A stretch of 64,000 bases of DNA, taken from the NCBI GenBank assembly GCA_014904985.1, contig MU128980.1, positions 62,001 through 126,000 of the forward strand. The letters are read 5' to 3'. Source of the DNA: Hydnum rufescens UP504. Taxonomy: Eukaryota > Basidiomycota > Agaricomycetes > Cantharellales > Hydnaceae. This document shows positions 1 to 10,210 of the stretch, piece after piece (within the stretch, counting starts at the first letter, position 1; each line of letters begins with the position of its first letter). A model generated the notes under the pieces. The model was not told where the DNA came from, searched no databases, and saw only the letters and a list, made by a program, of their open reading frames with translations. Position numbers and translations under genes: made by a program.

Positions 1-312
1 ACCTTCAGCATAGTTTACGACTCCGCCGCGCCGTTTCGTGGGGCCCATGGCGTTTACAGAGTTTGCAGGCGCAACTGAGATTATCGGCTGCATGAGAAGG
101 CTTGATCCAGTCCTGAGGCGTGAAACATATGAAGTCGACATTGCTTGTGGTGCTGTGGGCACTGGATTACTAGATGCATTGGCGGTCGGAGGATAAGGAG
201 CCTTTCCATGGGTGCTTGAGCTTCCAGCGGCATGGGTGGGAGTCGACGATTTGCTGGCGGAAAGAGATCGCTCCGGCTGTTGAATAACGCGCTGGCTCCG
301 ACGTGGCTGCAT
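1..312 (-). CDS. SNF5: SNF5/SFH1-type chromatin remodelling subunit, N-terminal part (cut by window edge)
   Basis: Reading leftwards from the ATG at 312-310, 104 codons stay open to base 1. The N-terminus is rich in Ser, Pro and Gln. It then shows SRLRTGSSLLMQPI at about residues 68-81 and KRRGGVVNYAEG at the end. I recognise this pair as the start of the fungal SNF5/SFH1 (SMARCB1) family, a core subunit of SWI/SNF or RSC nucleosome remodellers. The SNF5 repeat domain that binds the ATPase module would lie outside the window. An upstream ATG (359) is followed at once by a stop, which supports 312 as the start. SNF5 and SFH1 cannot be separated from this part alone. The family call is from short motifs, so confidence is moderate. 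Confidence 0.65.
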   Translation of the reverse strand, partial: MQPRRSQRVIQQPERSLSASKSSTPTHAAGSSSTHGKAPYPPTANASSNPVPTAPQAMSTSYVSRLRTGSSLLMQPIISVAPANSVNAMGPTKRRGGVVNYAEG

Positions 313-1227
313 ACTACCTAATCGCGACACGATCTCGGCAATTGCCTTCCTATACCATGCGCCTGGTCCTGTTGGAAAAGTGGATAATGGTACAGAATTA
401 AGCCCATATTGAAGGGCGGTAATCCAAAGTACAGCCTGATGGGATTGTCCCTCCGTATTTACTATACACATAGAGACAAGAAAATGCCAGAGGATAGGAG
501 AATCGGGGCAAGATCTACGGTGCCTTGTACCGCCTAGACTTGTTCCTTTGCATGACTTCCCGATCAGCCACTGCTAGGCTTGGTCTTCCTCAGATAATAC
601 CTGAATTGATAGTTGTCAAATGTTCTTATGCCTGGGATCACCGCTAATCGTGTCATCGGTGAGCGTCCATGCGGTTCAAACACCTTCAGTAGAAGCGCAA
701 CCATCCCTCTGGAGTGAACACCTATGACCTTCTCAGTAGAGTCACTCGGATATCGGGTAGCTCGTTCTACTGCGACAAAATGATTTCTGCGCCGGCTCAG
801 GACTCGCCCAGGACAAATTCAGGCTCAACCTTGAGCAGATTCGTAAAAAATCGCAGTTCGAGACAGTTGCATTCCCTCGAGCGTATTTCCACCAGATATG
901 AAGCCCAAGGGACTCGTCGGGTCGACCCAATGGGTAGGGTAGGAAACACAAAAGAATGGGAGAAGTCGAGTGTCTACTCTTCGAATAACTTTCCACGGCA
1001 GCTGATTCAAGTAACGTAAGACAAAGCATGGCTCCGGCATGGCTAATGCCACTGAAGGTTAAGAACCAGTCGTTTGTCATGAGATACCCCATTTGGGGTC
1101 GTACTTTATAGAGCGCCTAACCGCTGTCTGGACCGGATAAAGGGAGTCAAGTCCGCACGCAGGCCAAATAGAGATACAATCAAAGATGCAGGCCCTGGGA
1201 TAACACTGATGCAGGATAATGGTGCTT
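313..1227. other. Intergenic, no supported gene
   Basis: The stretch separates the starts of SNF5 (minus) from the 3' end of RidA. Open frames of 75-116 codons at 714-1092 overlap on both strands, carry no motif I know and lack splice-consistent extensions. I see nothing assignable; it presumably holds the SNF5 promoter and the RidA 3' region. Confidence 0.5.
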
Positions 1228-1722
1228 TCAGACCGAAGCGATTGCCTCAATTTCTACATCCACATCAAATGGCAACTTGGCGGCTTGTATGCATGTTCTG
1301 GCCGGTTTGGGCGTAGGGAGGAGCTATAGTCCAGGTCCATTCGTATGGCCCTTGATATGATATGAGCCCGACTCGCCTCTTCGTAAACTTTGTTCATTGC
1401 GGGAAAATGAACCATGTCAGTGAGGTAGACATTCACTTTGACGACCTTTTCCCAGGTCGATCCCGCTGCCTCCAAAACGGCGCCTAGGTTCTTTATGCAC
1501 TGGGCCTGAACAATTGGGATGCGCTACGATCTTAGTCGCCGTCAGGACAAGGAGCCAATGGTAACGCACAGTGTGTTCAGCAATCCCACCATCAACAACC
1601 TTGCCATCCTTCCCCACTGGGATCTGGCCGCTCAGGAAAACGAGGCCTGGGACCTTAACGGCATGGCTGAGGACATGTGGGAGCTGGCTGATGGCGGTAC
1701 TGTTGATTTTCTCGACAGACAT
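1228..1722 (-). CDS. MMF1: RidA/Mmf1-type 2-iminobutanoate/2-iminopropanoate deaminase
   Basis: Three exons (1722-1570, 1505-1377, 1323-1228) encode 125 residues, the usual RidA length. Family hallmarks are visible: GLVFLSGQIPV near residues 27-37, CIKNLGAVLEAAGSTWEKVV in the middle, then KVNVYLTDM, and near the end PTPKPARTC, whose Arg is the conserved substrate-binding residue, followed by LPFDVDVEIEAIA. RidA proteins hydrolyse reactive enamine/imine intermediates made by PLP enzymes such as threonine dehydratase; yeast Mmf1 is mitochondrial and Hmf1 cytosolic, and I cannot tell which this is. Intron 1 (1569-1506) is GT-AG. Intron 2 (1376-1324) starts GCGAGT and must be a GC-AG intron, because only this joins the frames at VYEE-LLPTPKP. 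It sits head-to-head with the RBM39-type gene, 309 bp apart. Confidence 0.92.
1324..1376 (-). other. GC-AG intron of the RidA gene
   Basis: The intron begins GCGAGT after GAG and ends TATAG. Any GT-based alternative shifts the conserved PTPKPARTC frame. It is 53 bp long and phase 0. Confidence 0.75.
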
Positions 1723-2031
1723 CCTTGGCTTGTTTCCAGATGCTGGGAAGTTCCAAGCCTCTTCGAGTTTTTATGACCCACAGATCCATCGGAGTTTTTA
1801 TCCGAATGAACTTTGCAAAAAATGACTTGTAGTCCCAGTAGACCAGACATTAAGCCAACAAGCCACGGCAAGGAGGTATAATATCGCTGAGAACATCGCA
1901 AGGATTGAATCCTAGGGACATCGTTCCAGAAAGCCAACGAAAAAAATAAGAGGACGGAGATAACGGTGGCGGGTGATGTAAGCATCCGGCCCTCAGGTCC
2001 GCCCTCCTTCCAACCTTTTGCTCTGTACCAG

Positions 2032-4428
2032 ATGCAGTCTCCAGAATCCCACCACACTAATGGCAACATAGACCAGACGCCAGACTACAAATCGTAGGGT
2101 TCAGGGTCACTCACTCACTTCCTAGCGCTTACATCTCCTTTTTTTCTCAGCCGAGTACACGTTTCTCGTTCTCCCGGCCGTGATCACCATTCGTCTCGTA
2201 GCCACAGAGACGGTCGTGACCGTGAACGTGATTCCGACCGCAGACGTAGTGACAGAGATGACCGAGATGACAGAAGGGAACATCATCATTCCAGGAGACG
2301 AAGCCGTAGCACAGAGCGCGAGAGAGACCGAGACCGTGATAAGGACCGCGATCGAGACCGTGAGGACCGTCATCGTGAGAGACGTTCGTATGACCGTGAT
2401 GGCGCTAGAGACCGTCCTCGGGATAGTGATCGCGACCACGACCGCAGGCGCCGGAAACTAGATGACATGGATGAATCGTCGCCTCGCTCTGATGAACGAA
2501 CTAACAAGCGTACTAGAGGAAATGACGACTCCTTAGAAGTTGGTTCCCGTCCTCCCCGCAGTGACGGTGGAGGTGATCTTACCGAAAAAGTGAGCAGGAC
2601 CTCAGGCCGAGATCACTCTCGTGATTCGGACCGCCGCTCGTATACCAGGCGCAGTGATGATGGAGGTCCACGCAGGCCCCCTCCCGGTGACATGTTGCCT
2701 GTCGATGACAGATCTCCTCCGCACACTCGCCTGCCTTATCCCGATGATCGCCATGATAGGAGAGTTCGCAGTCCGCCAGTGAGGTCCGTAATTCGATTTC
2801 TACTCCACGTCTTTTGCTGACTCGAGCTATGTATCATAATTCCTAATAGACGACGGCCCTCTCCATCATATGATGCACCTCCCGTTCCACCAGAAGATGA
2901 TGACTCCGAGGCTCGATCCGTCTTCGTATCCCAGCTTGCAGCTCGCATGACTGCCAAAGATCTTGGCTATTTCTTTGAAGAAAAACTTGGAGTAGGGTCT
3001 GTTCGCGACCCTCGCATTGTTACCGACAGACTTTCTCGGCGCTCCAAGGGGTTAGCCTCGCAATACATTTCAAACCTCCCGCGTACTGATGTTCTTTCTG
3101 CAGCATCGCTTATGTTGAATTATCCTCCATTGATCTTGTTCAGAAGGCAATTGAGCTCAGTGGCACCGTGGTCATGGGTCTCCCTATCAAGGTTCAATTA
3201 ACCGAGTCCGAGCGCAACAAGCAACCCTCAACCAGCGAATCGTCAGTATCCTGTGACCTTACTAACTTCTTCGCGTCTTATTCATTGCCGCCCACACTTA
3301 TTAGACTGCTCGGCTCCGGCCTCATGTCGCAGTCCGGCGCGATGCAGCTGTACGTAGGATCGCTCCATTTCAATCTCACGGAAGCAGATATCAAACAGGT
3401 TTTCGAGCCTTTCGGAGAACTTGAATTCGTGGATCTACACCGCGATCCGGCGACGGGCAGGAGTAAAGGCTACGCATTTGTCCAGTGCGTGTCACCCCTG
3501 TTCTCTTGATTGTAGGAATGCTTGAACGGGTGTCCTGATGTATTTACCGCCGCGCACAGGTTTAAGAGGTCTGAAGATGCTAAAATGGCGCTAGAGCAGA
3601 TGGAGGGTTTCGAACTCGCCGGACGACAGGTGTGTTATAGTTCTCATTCACCAGGCATCAGTATTGACCAATATCCCGACCCAAGCTGCGTGTGAACACC
3701 GTTCATGAAAAGGGGACCGCCAAGGGTATTCAGCCACAGGACTCTCTTGACGAGAACGGAGGTATATTTGACATGTATATTTGACTCCTAGCGCAGTCCA
3801 TCTGACTTGACTTGCCCAGGTTCTTTGAACAATAACAGCTCTCGTCATATGCTGATGCAGAAATTGGCTAGGACTGATGTTCCTGCTCCCCGACCTGCTG
3901 CGATGTTCGTGCCTCGCTCGGTCTGCCCTGGTTTACTTTGTCACTGATCTTTGTTTAGAATGAGGCCTAACATTCCGCAGGTGCAAACCCGATCGATTTT
4001 ACTCAAAAATATGTTTGATCCCGCAGAGTAAGCATGATCCCCTGCGTTCGCTCGCTCCGGGAGAAAAATAACTGGGAACGATGTCTGGTTTATAGAGAAA
4101 CTGAACAGGACTGGGATAAGGAACTCGCGGAAGATGTCAAGGGCGAATGCGCCTCGAAATATGGTCCTGTCGTCAATATCAAGGTGATCAGGGAATCTCA
4201 GGTATGGATGTCTTTTGTATTAGTCGATCTAATGACCAATTGTGGACCATGCTATTTGACTACACATTGCTGAATCGTTTTTTTTCAATGCAGGGCGAAA
4301 TCTATGTTCAGTTTGATACTGTTGAGTCCTCCGCAAAAGCTTATGGTGGACTGAACGGACGTTGGTTCGGTGGGAAACTTGTCTCAGCCAGTTACATCTC
4401 CGACGCCATCATGCAAGCCCAAACATGA
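2032..4428 (+). CDS. RBM39: RBM39/CAPER-type (Rsd1-like) SR splicing factor with three RRMs
   Basis: Eleven exons add up to 1,755 nt (584 residues): 2032-2093, 2151-2783, 2850-3050, 3104-3241, 3305-3484, 3560-3629, 3686-3761, 3820-3904, 3959-4027, 4096-4201, 4294-4428; all introns are GT-AG and 53-92 bp. The N-terminal 200 residues are an Arg/Asp/Ser/His-rich RS-like domain. RRM1 begins SVFVSQLAARMTAKDLGYFF; RRM2 begins LYVGSLHFNLTEADIKQVF and has the RNP1-like SKGYAFVQ; a third, C-terminal UHM-type RRM begins SILLKNMFDPAEE and contains EIYVQFDTVESSAKAYGGLNG (first residue G of the repeat omitted). This order is the CC1/RBM39 family, which acts in early spliceosome assembly at 3' splice sites. 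The start is chosen because only ATG 2032 joins in phase through a 57-bp intron to the RS exon. Confidence 0.93.
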
Positions 4429-5916
4429 AACCATGTCCTCCATCGATTCTGCTCGCCCCTTCGATCTTACTTTTCCTGCAGGTCAACGTGTCGTCCGGTT
4501 CATACATGCTACTCCATGCTCCCTTCTGGATCTGAAATCCACCAACAAAATAGCGAGATCTTATGCGTGCCGTTTGGGCTTTCACCTCGATTTCCTTCTC
4601 TTTTCGTGTATAGTTGTTCCACATCCGCCTCCTTCAAAAGAAAAAAAAAAAACTCTACTCTTCGTGTCGCACAAGGCGCGTCTTCGATCCTGCCGGCAAC
4701 CTCTCTTGATATACATAGGTTCCTTCTTGTATAGGTTCGAGGGGGATCGCGAAAGACATCAGCATTTTCCTAGTGTTCTGCTCAATTGACTTTTTGACCT
4801 CTCAGGTTGATCGTGTTGTTGCGCCTTCAAAGGACTAAGTTCTTAAGATTCCTGAATCTGAAGCTCACGCATGTCGTAGTGCTACAGACACAGAACGATC
4901 GCGAATCGCGCAATTTAGCCCAGTTTTTAGGTTGTGCGCGCACATGGGCGATGAGTCACAGTCCCAATTATCGACACGCCATTGTGGTGTGCAAGAGATG
5001 CTAAAGGTGTGGATATGATGTGGATGAGAAATGGTGAAGAATGTTCTAATAAACGTCAATTGGGTTGCATGGGACTCCGAATAGGATTGCGGACATCACA
5101 TGTACACGCGATGCAAGGTAATTGGGGAGAAAAGGTTGTGTTCCGCATATCTGATATCTGGGGAAGCACGTTGGTAGGCAGGATCACTTCAATTAACGTG
5201 CTCCTGGAGAACAGATTGAACCAAGACATATCGACGAGTGCCAAGTAGAAGCATTTCGACCGAACTACTGAACTGCGGTTCTTCCAAGATGAATTCATCT
5301 GGAGAAATTCAGATAAGATCCTATCTAGCTTAATTAGCATGTCCGTCTCTTACCTTGGAAGCTGACGAACGGAGGGAATGTTGCAGGTCACGAAGCGACA
5401 GATGACGACGTAGTGTTCGTGATGCTTCTGTGACGCTTGCAATCAGTAAGCATGCTGTCTGATGTGTCTTATGCTTGTGATCCCGTGTTATGCGCCATCG
5501 TACGTGATGTGCCAGATATCTTGGGCAGGCCCCCCGTGAAGCCTTTCGCCAACCCGGACGCAGCGGCTCGAGGTTGATATCTTGCAGGTCTCTTAGTTAA
5601 TTTGGTTTCTTAGTCCTGGAGTTACCATGAATTTCATACAGCACTTAGCCTGGAGACTGGCACCCCGTAGAGATGTCTGTCGCCCTCTGACACCAGTCTG
5701 GATCTTTGCCAAATACCGTTCCATGATTTACTGAACTAACACACCGTCGGTGCCAAAACACCGAGACACTGAATCGCCATCGCAGCGGGGAACAACCCTT
5801 CGGAGTCTTGGGACTTTTGAGAGGAGTCAGGATGAGTCGGCTACAGCGCTTCGATGGATCTCGCGTGACGTCACGCCTGCGTGACCCGTGACATACCAAT
5901 AAGGCTGATTGCTTTC
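4429..5916. other. Intergenic, 3' UTR and SRAP upstream region
   Basis: About 1.5 kb with no frame I can support. The first few hundred bases are T/C rich with an A-run at 4641-4650 and are probably the 3' UTR of the RBM39-type gene. Scattered 60-139 codon frames show no conserved motif. Nothing else is evident. Confidence 0.5.
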
Positions 5917-7171
5917 ATGTGCGGTCGATATGCGTTGAGCAGACTAGTGAGCATCACGATAAAGGGAATAATGCTCTAATGTTAACCAAAAATGATAGTC
6001 TGCCTCGGGTGTGCATGCTGCATACCCTTTCCTCTTACCTGCACGCTTTGTCGATGAAGAGCGGTTCTCTGGCAGGCATGAGCCCACTTTCATCATTTCA
6101 TATTCTACATTGCCCCGCTGAAGGAATTGCTCCAGGAATAACATTGCTCCTCGAACGTACGCACCGGTTGTGCGTCGTGATGGAGCGGATGTGATCATTC
6201 AGTCCATGCGCTGGGGCGTCGTGCCCCATTTCCAAAAATTCGATGATGGCTCACTGAAAACAATCAACGCACGTGGCGAACACCTCACCGATGGTACCTC
6301 CAGCCTTTGGAATAGTCTGAAGGGGAAGAAGCGCGCCCTTGTCCCTGTGCACGGATACTTTGAATGGCTCAAGGCTGGGAATGACAAAGTACCACATTTT
6401 ACAAGGTATAAAGAGGAGAAGGTCATGATGCTTGCCGGACTGTGGGATGTGGTCCATTTGGAAGGTGAGATTTATTTATTTATTTATTTTCTCCGTTCAT
6501 TCGCGTCAACAATGGACCTTTGTCGTTAGATTCGAAGGAACCACTATATACGTTCACTATTGTAACGACCTCATCCTCTAAACAGCTGTCCTTTCTTCAT
6601 GATAGGATGCCAGTGGTTCTCTCCTCCAAAGAGGACATAGAACTCTGGCTCAATTCTGAGGAATGGTCAAAGGAGGTCTCCAGATTGATAACGCCATCAA
6701 CAGTGAGCTTCGAGTGGTAAGTCATTCCTAATTCCACTCGTGAGCCTGTTTTTCACACTCGTTCTTGCACATGGTCCTAGTTACGCTGTTCCAAAGGAAG
6801 TGGGGAAGGTAGGAACGGATAGTCCGTCCTTCGTTCTTCCCATCTCAAAGCGAAAGGATGGAATCGATGCTCTGTTCAGCAAGCAGCGCGAAAAAGCGAA
6901 GAAGCGACCTACTCCTGCCTCGGAGACATCTCCGAACCCCTCCCCCACTGTGAGAGAGGGGAAACGCAAAGCGGTTGAGAAGAACGATAATGAAACCAAG
7001 ACTTCTACGAAGCTTGCGTCGTCGTCTTCTTCCGTTTCGGCGTTGGCGCGCGATCCAGAGAACGTTAATCTTCTAGATCCCGGCCTGGACGATAGTAGCT
7101 CAGATATTGTCGAGATTCCAAATCCGTCTCCTCCCCCAAAGAAGAAGGCCAAAATCAATCGTGGGAGATGA
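5917..7171 (+). CDS. HMCES: SRAP/HMCES-type abasic-site DNA-protein crosslink protein
   Basis: Five exons (5917-5946, 5999-6075, 6136-6464, 6530-6716, 6781-7171) give 337 residues. The start MCGRYAL carries the invariant catalytic Cys2 that links covalently to abasic sites in single-stranded DNA once Met1 is removed. Further SRAP signatures follow in order: NNIAPRTYAPVV, MRWGVVPHF, NARGEHL, GYFEW with the active-site Glu, LAGLWD, FTIVTT, LHDRMPV and YAVPKEVGKVG. The last 110 residues form a Ser/Pro/Lys-rich tail with an acidic-flanked DIVEI (SUMO-interaction-like) and a KKKAK basic cluster, so nuclear location is likely. Intron 2 (6076-6135) starts GC: no GT exists between the two conserved parts. 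The exon 1 donor follows directly after MCGRYALSRL. Confidence 0.93.
6076..6135 (+). other. GC-AG intron of the SRAP gene
   Basis: The donor is CAG|GCATGA and the acceptor CTCCAG. The interval contains no GT that could serve as donor, the direct frame reaches a stop at 6117-6119, and splicing joins RFSGR to NNIAPRTYAP, as in the family. Confidence 0.75.
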
Positions 7172-7558
7172 AAGGGGAGCCGAGTGCGAATTTCGTTTCT
7201 TCGGCGTGGTCCCCTGTGAATGCTTACCGTTGTTTATATTGTTAGGCCGCAATGCCAACTTCATGACACATCTCATGTACCTTTTATTATGTACCATACG
7301 TAGGGAGGGACTTCGATTCGCAACCCATGTTCCCTTTGTAGCATCCGCTGTCGAACCACATTCCCTTCTGTGTAACCTCTTCACTATTCTTAAAGACAAG
7401 TCAAAGTCTGGAATGAGACCTCCACAGGGCGGCAGACGAAAACGGTCTTCCAAGTTCCAATTTCTATTCACTCTTGCATGACAGAAGCAGTGCACGAGTG
7501 ACATTCCATCGCTGCACTCCTGCAGTCAGTTCGACCAGCAATTTCCCCACGTCTCAGC
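7172..7558. other. Intergenic, no supported gene
   Basis: Between the SRAP stop and the zinc-finger start. Open frames of 124-134 codons overlap here on opposite strands, but their sequence is not conserved-looking. It presumably holds the SRAP 3' UTR and the promoter of the small zinc-finger gene. Confidence 0.45.
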
Positions 7559-7957
7559 ATGGACGGCCGTTTCTCGAGACCCCCCGGGCGGCCGCGGCAA
7601 CCGTCGCAAAGCACCAAGCAGAGAGAGAAGAACCTGAAGTGTCCCGTCTGCCCACGACGCTTCACGGGTCCACGCCAGCTCGAAGAAGTGCGCTGTACTT
7701 CCATCGTCCTCCAAGTCCACGACAATAACGGCTTTGATGATGTTGCCGGGAACTAGCACTTGGACCTGCACTCCGGCATCAAACGTGAGACCATCGTATC
7801 GCTCAAGGGGCTCGCGTTGAATCTTTTCGCTGCCTTTCTAGGCCATAGCTGCGTATGTGGCTACAAGACTACCTACAGAACCAACTTCACTCGACATCGA
7901 CATACATGCAAAGGGCCACCTCCTCCCCCGAAGTACCTCTGGCGCTCTAAACTCTGA
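7559..7957 (+). CDS. Small (90-residue) two-finger zinc protein
   Basis: Three exons (7559-7687, 7757-7784, 7842-7957) encode 90 residues. After a basic, Pro-rich N-terminus comes a canonical C2H2 finger, CPVC-x12-HLDLH (CX2CX12HX3H). A second, variant finger follows, CVC-x12-HRHTC (CXCX12HX3C). The C-terminus is Pro-rich and ends KYLWRSKL. Fingers of this kind bind nucleic acid or protein; the target is unknown and I do not recognise the gene. The final codons lie on sequence that, read on the other strand, encodes a protein-kinase fossil, so the C-terminal tail was probably acquired from older kinase DNA. All junctions are in phase, which supports a real gene, but expression is unproven. 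Confidence 0.6.
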
Positions 7958-8101
7958 TGTGCCGCAGAAGGTCTGGGTGGCTGAACCATACCATAGGTCA
8001 GTTTTACAGATTGCATAATCAACGAGTTTGATATGCCTGACTAAAATATTGTCAAGTTTCAAATTCTTAGGGAGTTTCTGATGATGAGCTGATATCAACA
8101 T
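7930..8101 (-). pseudogene. Protein kinase C-type kinase domain fragment
   Basis: Read leftwards, the sequence gives LKLDNIL, then HIKLVDYAICKTDLWYGSAT, then TFCGTSEFRAPEVL. This matches the catalytic and activation loops of fungal Pkc1-type AGC kinases. The HRD/YRD catalytic Asp is lost (PKN before LKLDN), the DFG-equivalent reads DYA, and nothing recognisable as N-lobe, αC or C-lobe is left. Only about 50 residues remain, so it is a dead fragment. It overlaps the 3' end of the small zinc-finger gene in antisense. The rest of the kinase may have decayed beyond recognition towards 8200. Confidence 0.75.
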
Positions 8102-8436
8102 GTTGTAATATAAAATGGACTTCCATACCGATAGTAGACTGACTCAGGTCAGTGGTTAGTTCTCTTTGGTGTCTGCTTTGGTCTTGCTAGTTCTTGTGTC
8201 ATGTGGATATGGGTGACCAATGAGAGAATTTTACATGAGGCATGGTGAGGAGTAGATGATGTGGAATTTCTCCCTGTGATCAGATCAACTTGGCAAAGTC
8301 CTAGAAAACTATGATCCATACCTATTGAATGATACCCTACAAGGCCGTATACATTATGTAAATCAGTTTTTATTGGCTACGGAGATCTAAAACACACCGG
8401 CCTTCTCCGTCGTTGGATCCGACTCGCCCAACTTTC
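8102..8436. other. Intergenic, no supported gene
   Basis: AT-rich stretch between the kinase fossil and the complex I subunit gene. It may contain further decayed kinase sequence, but no frame is convincing. It should hold the promoter of the complex I gene. Confidence 0.4.
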
Positions 8437-8914
8437 ATGAACGCGACTGTCCGATCATCGACCAGGCTCCGAGCAGCAGTGCTGTCATCAGCATCAGCAT
8501 CCATTCGGCGTGGATATGCATCTTCCGGAGGATCTCACTACAACGAGCCCTCGGGGCATCTCTTCGGAGAAAAGGTCGGTCACTCGCATGCTCGACGGAA
8601 TGTCATCTCAAGTGCTGTATTCCTTTTGTTCCCTATCCACCAGCCTCCGCCACCAGGACAGAAACGAGAGAGACAAGACTGGGAGGTGCTATGGTATTGG
8701 GGTATGTTTGGCTCGATGGCTGTAGCGGCTGTTGGATTATACTACAAGCCTGATACCAGGTACGAAAGGATGCCTCCTTTTTAATTATTTACTCGCGGGA
8801 CCACACATGATATTGACCTTCCGTGGATTCTCAACTAGCATATCGAAATGGGCGTTACAAGAAGCGAAGGAACGAATGGAGGCTCGCGGCGAACCAACAG
8901 AATATCGACCGTGA
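8437..8914 (+). CDS. NDUFB11: Mitochondrial complex I ESSS subunit (NDUFB11 type)
   Basis: Exons 8437-8574, 8644-8759 and 8839-8914 encode 109 residues. The N-terminus is Arg/Ser/Ala-rich, like a mitochondrial presequence. The core contains PPPGQKRERQDWE, WYWGMFGSMAVAAVGLYYKP (one membrane helix) and WALQEAKERMEARGE, which is the conserved layout of the ESSS/NDUFB11 supernumerary subunit of NADH:ubiquinone oxidoreductase. It would sit as a single-pass protein in the membrane arm. The first intron (8575-8643) is a multiple of three and lacks a stop, so a retained-intron product would also be open; the insert interrupts GEK-PPPG and is rejected on conservation. ATG 8437 is the first Met. Confidence 0.88.
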
Positions 8915-9274
8915 TGATCCCTTATCCAACGGACTCCTTCAGGTTACTCTCTCAGTCCTATGCTACTGTATCTCGCAGATATGTATAGCGAGGGAATCTT
9001 ACTCTCAGATGTCCATCGTGCTCCCGCGGTATGTGCCTATCGCTTGATGCGAGTTTTGCGAATGAGCACCCCAGCACCCTTGCCTTCTCACCATATCAAT
9101 TGCAAAATGATTGGCCCAGTCATGCTTTGAAACAATCCGGCCCTTTCTCTAGAATACCGAATTACTATTGAGGATGGCAACGATGCACAGTATCTGCTCG
9201 ACGTCATCATCGTACAGGAATTGGAAAGATCTATTTCATCGTCTTATTACGATAAATAGGTGTTATCCGGCCCT
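8915..9274. other. Convergent 3' region
   Basis: The stretch lies between the stops of the complex I gene (plus) and the H-protein gene (minus). No frame or motif is visible; it holds the two 3' UTRs. Confidence 0.5.
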
Positions 9275-10074
9275 TCAAGTTTCGCAATGTTCCTTGTAAG
9301 CTTCGGGCGTCATTAGGATTTCCATCTGGGGTGAAAAGGTCAAAGCTCAGTGAAGGGTAGGCAAGGATAAAATATGGACACGCACTTCGTCTGGATTAGC
9401 CGCTCTGATTTTGCACAACCAGCCTACCGATCGCACAGGGTCAAATGTCTATGCTGAACAATGGAAGCAATTGAAACACCATACCATCTCCTTCTGGAAA
9501 TTTGTTGAGCAAACTAGGTTGCTGATCAAGGGCAGAATTTACTTCCTCGATTACGCCAGATATGGGGGCGTACTACGATAGAATGGATGAACTGTCCCTG
9601 CAAATATGGAAAACGGGAGGCTCACGATGTCTGACGCAGCCTTGACAGATTCAACTGCACCAATCTGCTCTGTATGAAAGTTTTTAATATGCTCTAATGG
9701 TCATGAAATACATTAAGAATCACGATGGAGCTCTTACCTCCAGCCTTAACTTCATCACCGACTTTGGGCAGTTCCACAAAAACAACATCACCGAGACTCG
9801 ATTGGGCATAATGCGTTATAGAAATAGTCGCAAGTAATGTCTCAGAGTCCAGGGAGACCCATTCGTGATCTAGTGTATACTTCTTCGCTGTGTAATTGAT
9901 GTTAACACTCGGCCCCCGCGTTTTTCGCGTACGGCCTCTAATACACTCACTGACGATTGTGCGAATAAAACCGGGAACTCGCCATACCTGCCCCGAGGAA
10001 GCTATCCGTACAGACGAAGCTACTCTACGGCCGACGATGGGACCAGCGGCGAGTCGAAGAGCAGGCCCGAACAT
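9275..10074 (-). CDS. GCV3: Glycine cleavage system H protein, mitochondrial
   Basis: The gene starts at ATG 10074 with an Arg/Ala/Ser-rich presequence (exon 10074-9988). Further exons are about 9887-9738, 9669-9626, 9572-9485, 9423-9386 and 9325-9275. Conserved blocks are KYTLDHEWVSLD, SLGDVVFVELP, then GAVESVKAASDIYAP, whose Lys is the lipoylation site, then SGVIEEVN, LLNK, GDGWLCKI and PEAYKEHC. The H protein carries the aminomethyl group between P, T and L proteins in the mitochondrial matrix. The junction between exons 1 and 2 is not settled: CAG|GTATGG is the best donor, but the CACAG acceptor then leaves the wrong phase, so either a downstream AAG acceptor or a later donor is used. All other junctions are in phase. 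Confidence 0.9.
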
Positions 10075-10210
10075 ATTTTTCTTTCCAGACTTTTGAGATG
10101 AACGTTCTAGTGAATTGTAGGACCGGTAAATTCAAAAGCCCTAGGATTCGGAAGTTTCCAGCCCATTATTCTCGAACATATCTACCACTAGAGAGCCCGA
10201 GGCATCAGCC

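Noticed and set aside
742..1092. 116-codon minus-strand frame upstream of RidA
   Set aside because: No motif, no splice context, and overlapping frames of similar length occur on the other strand.
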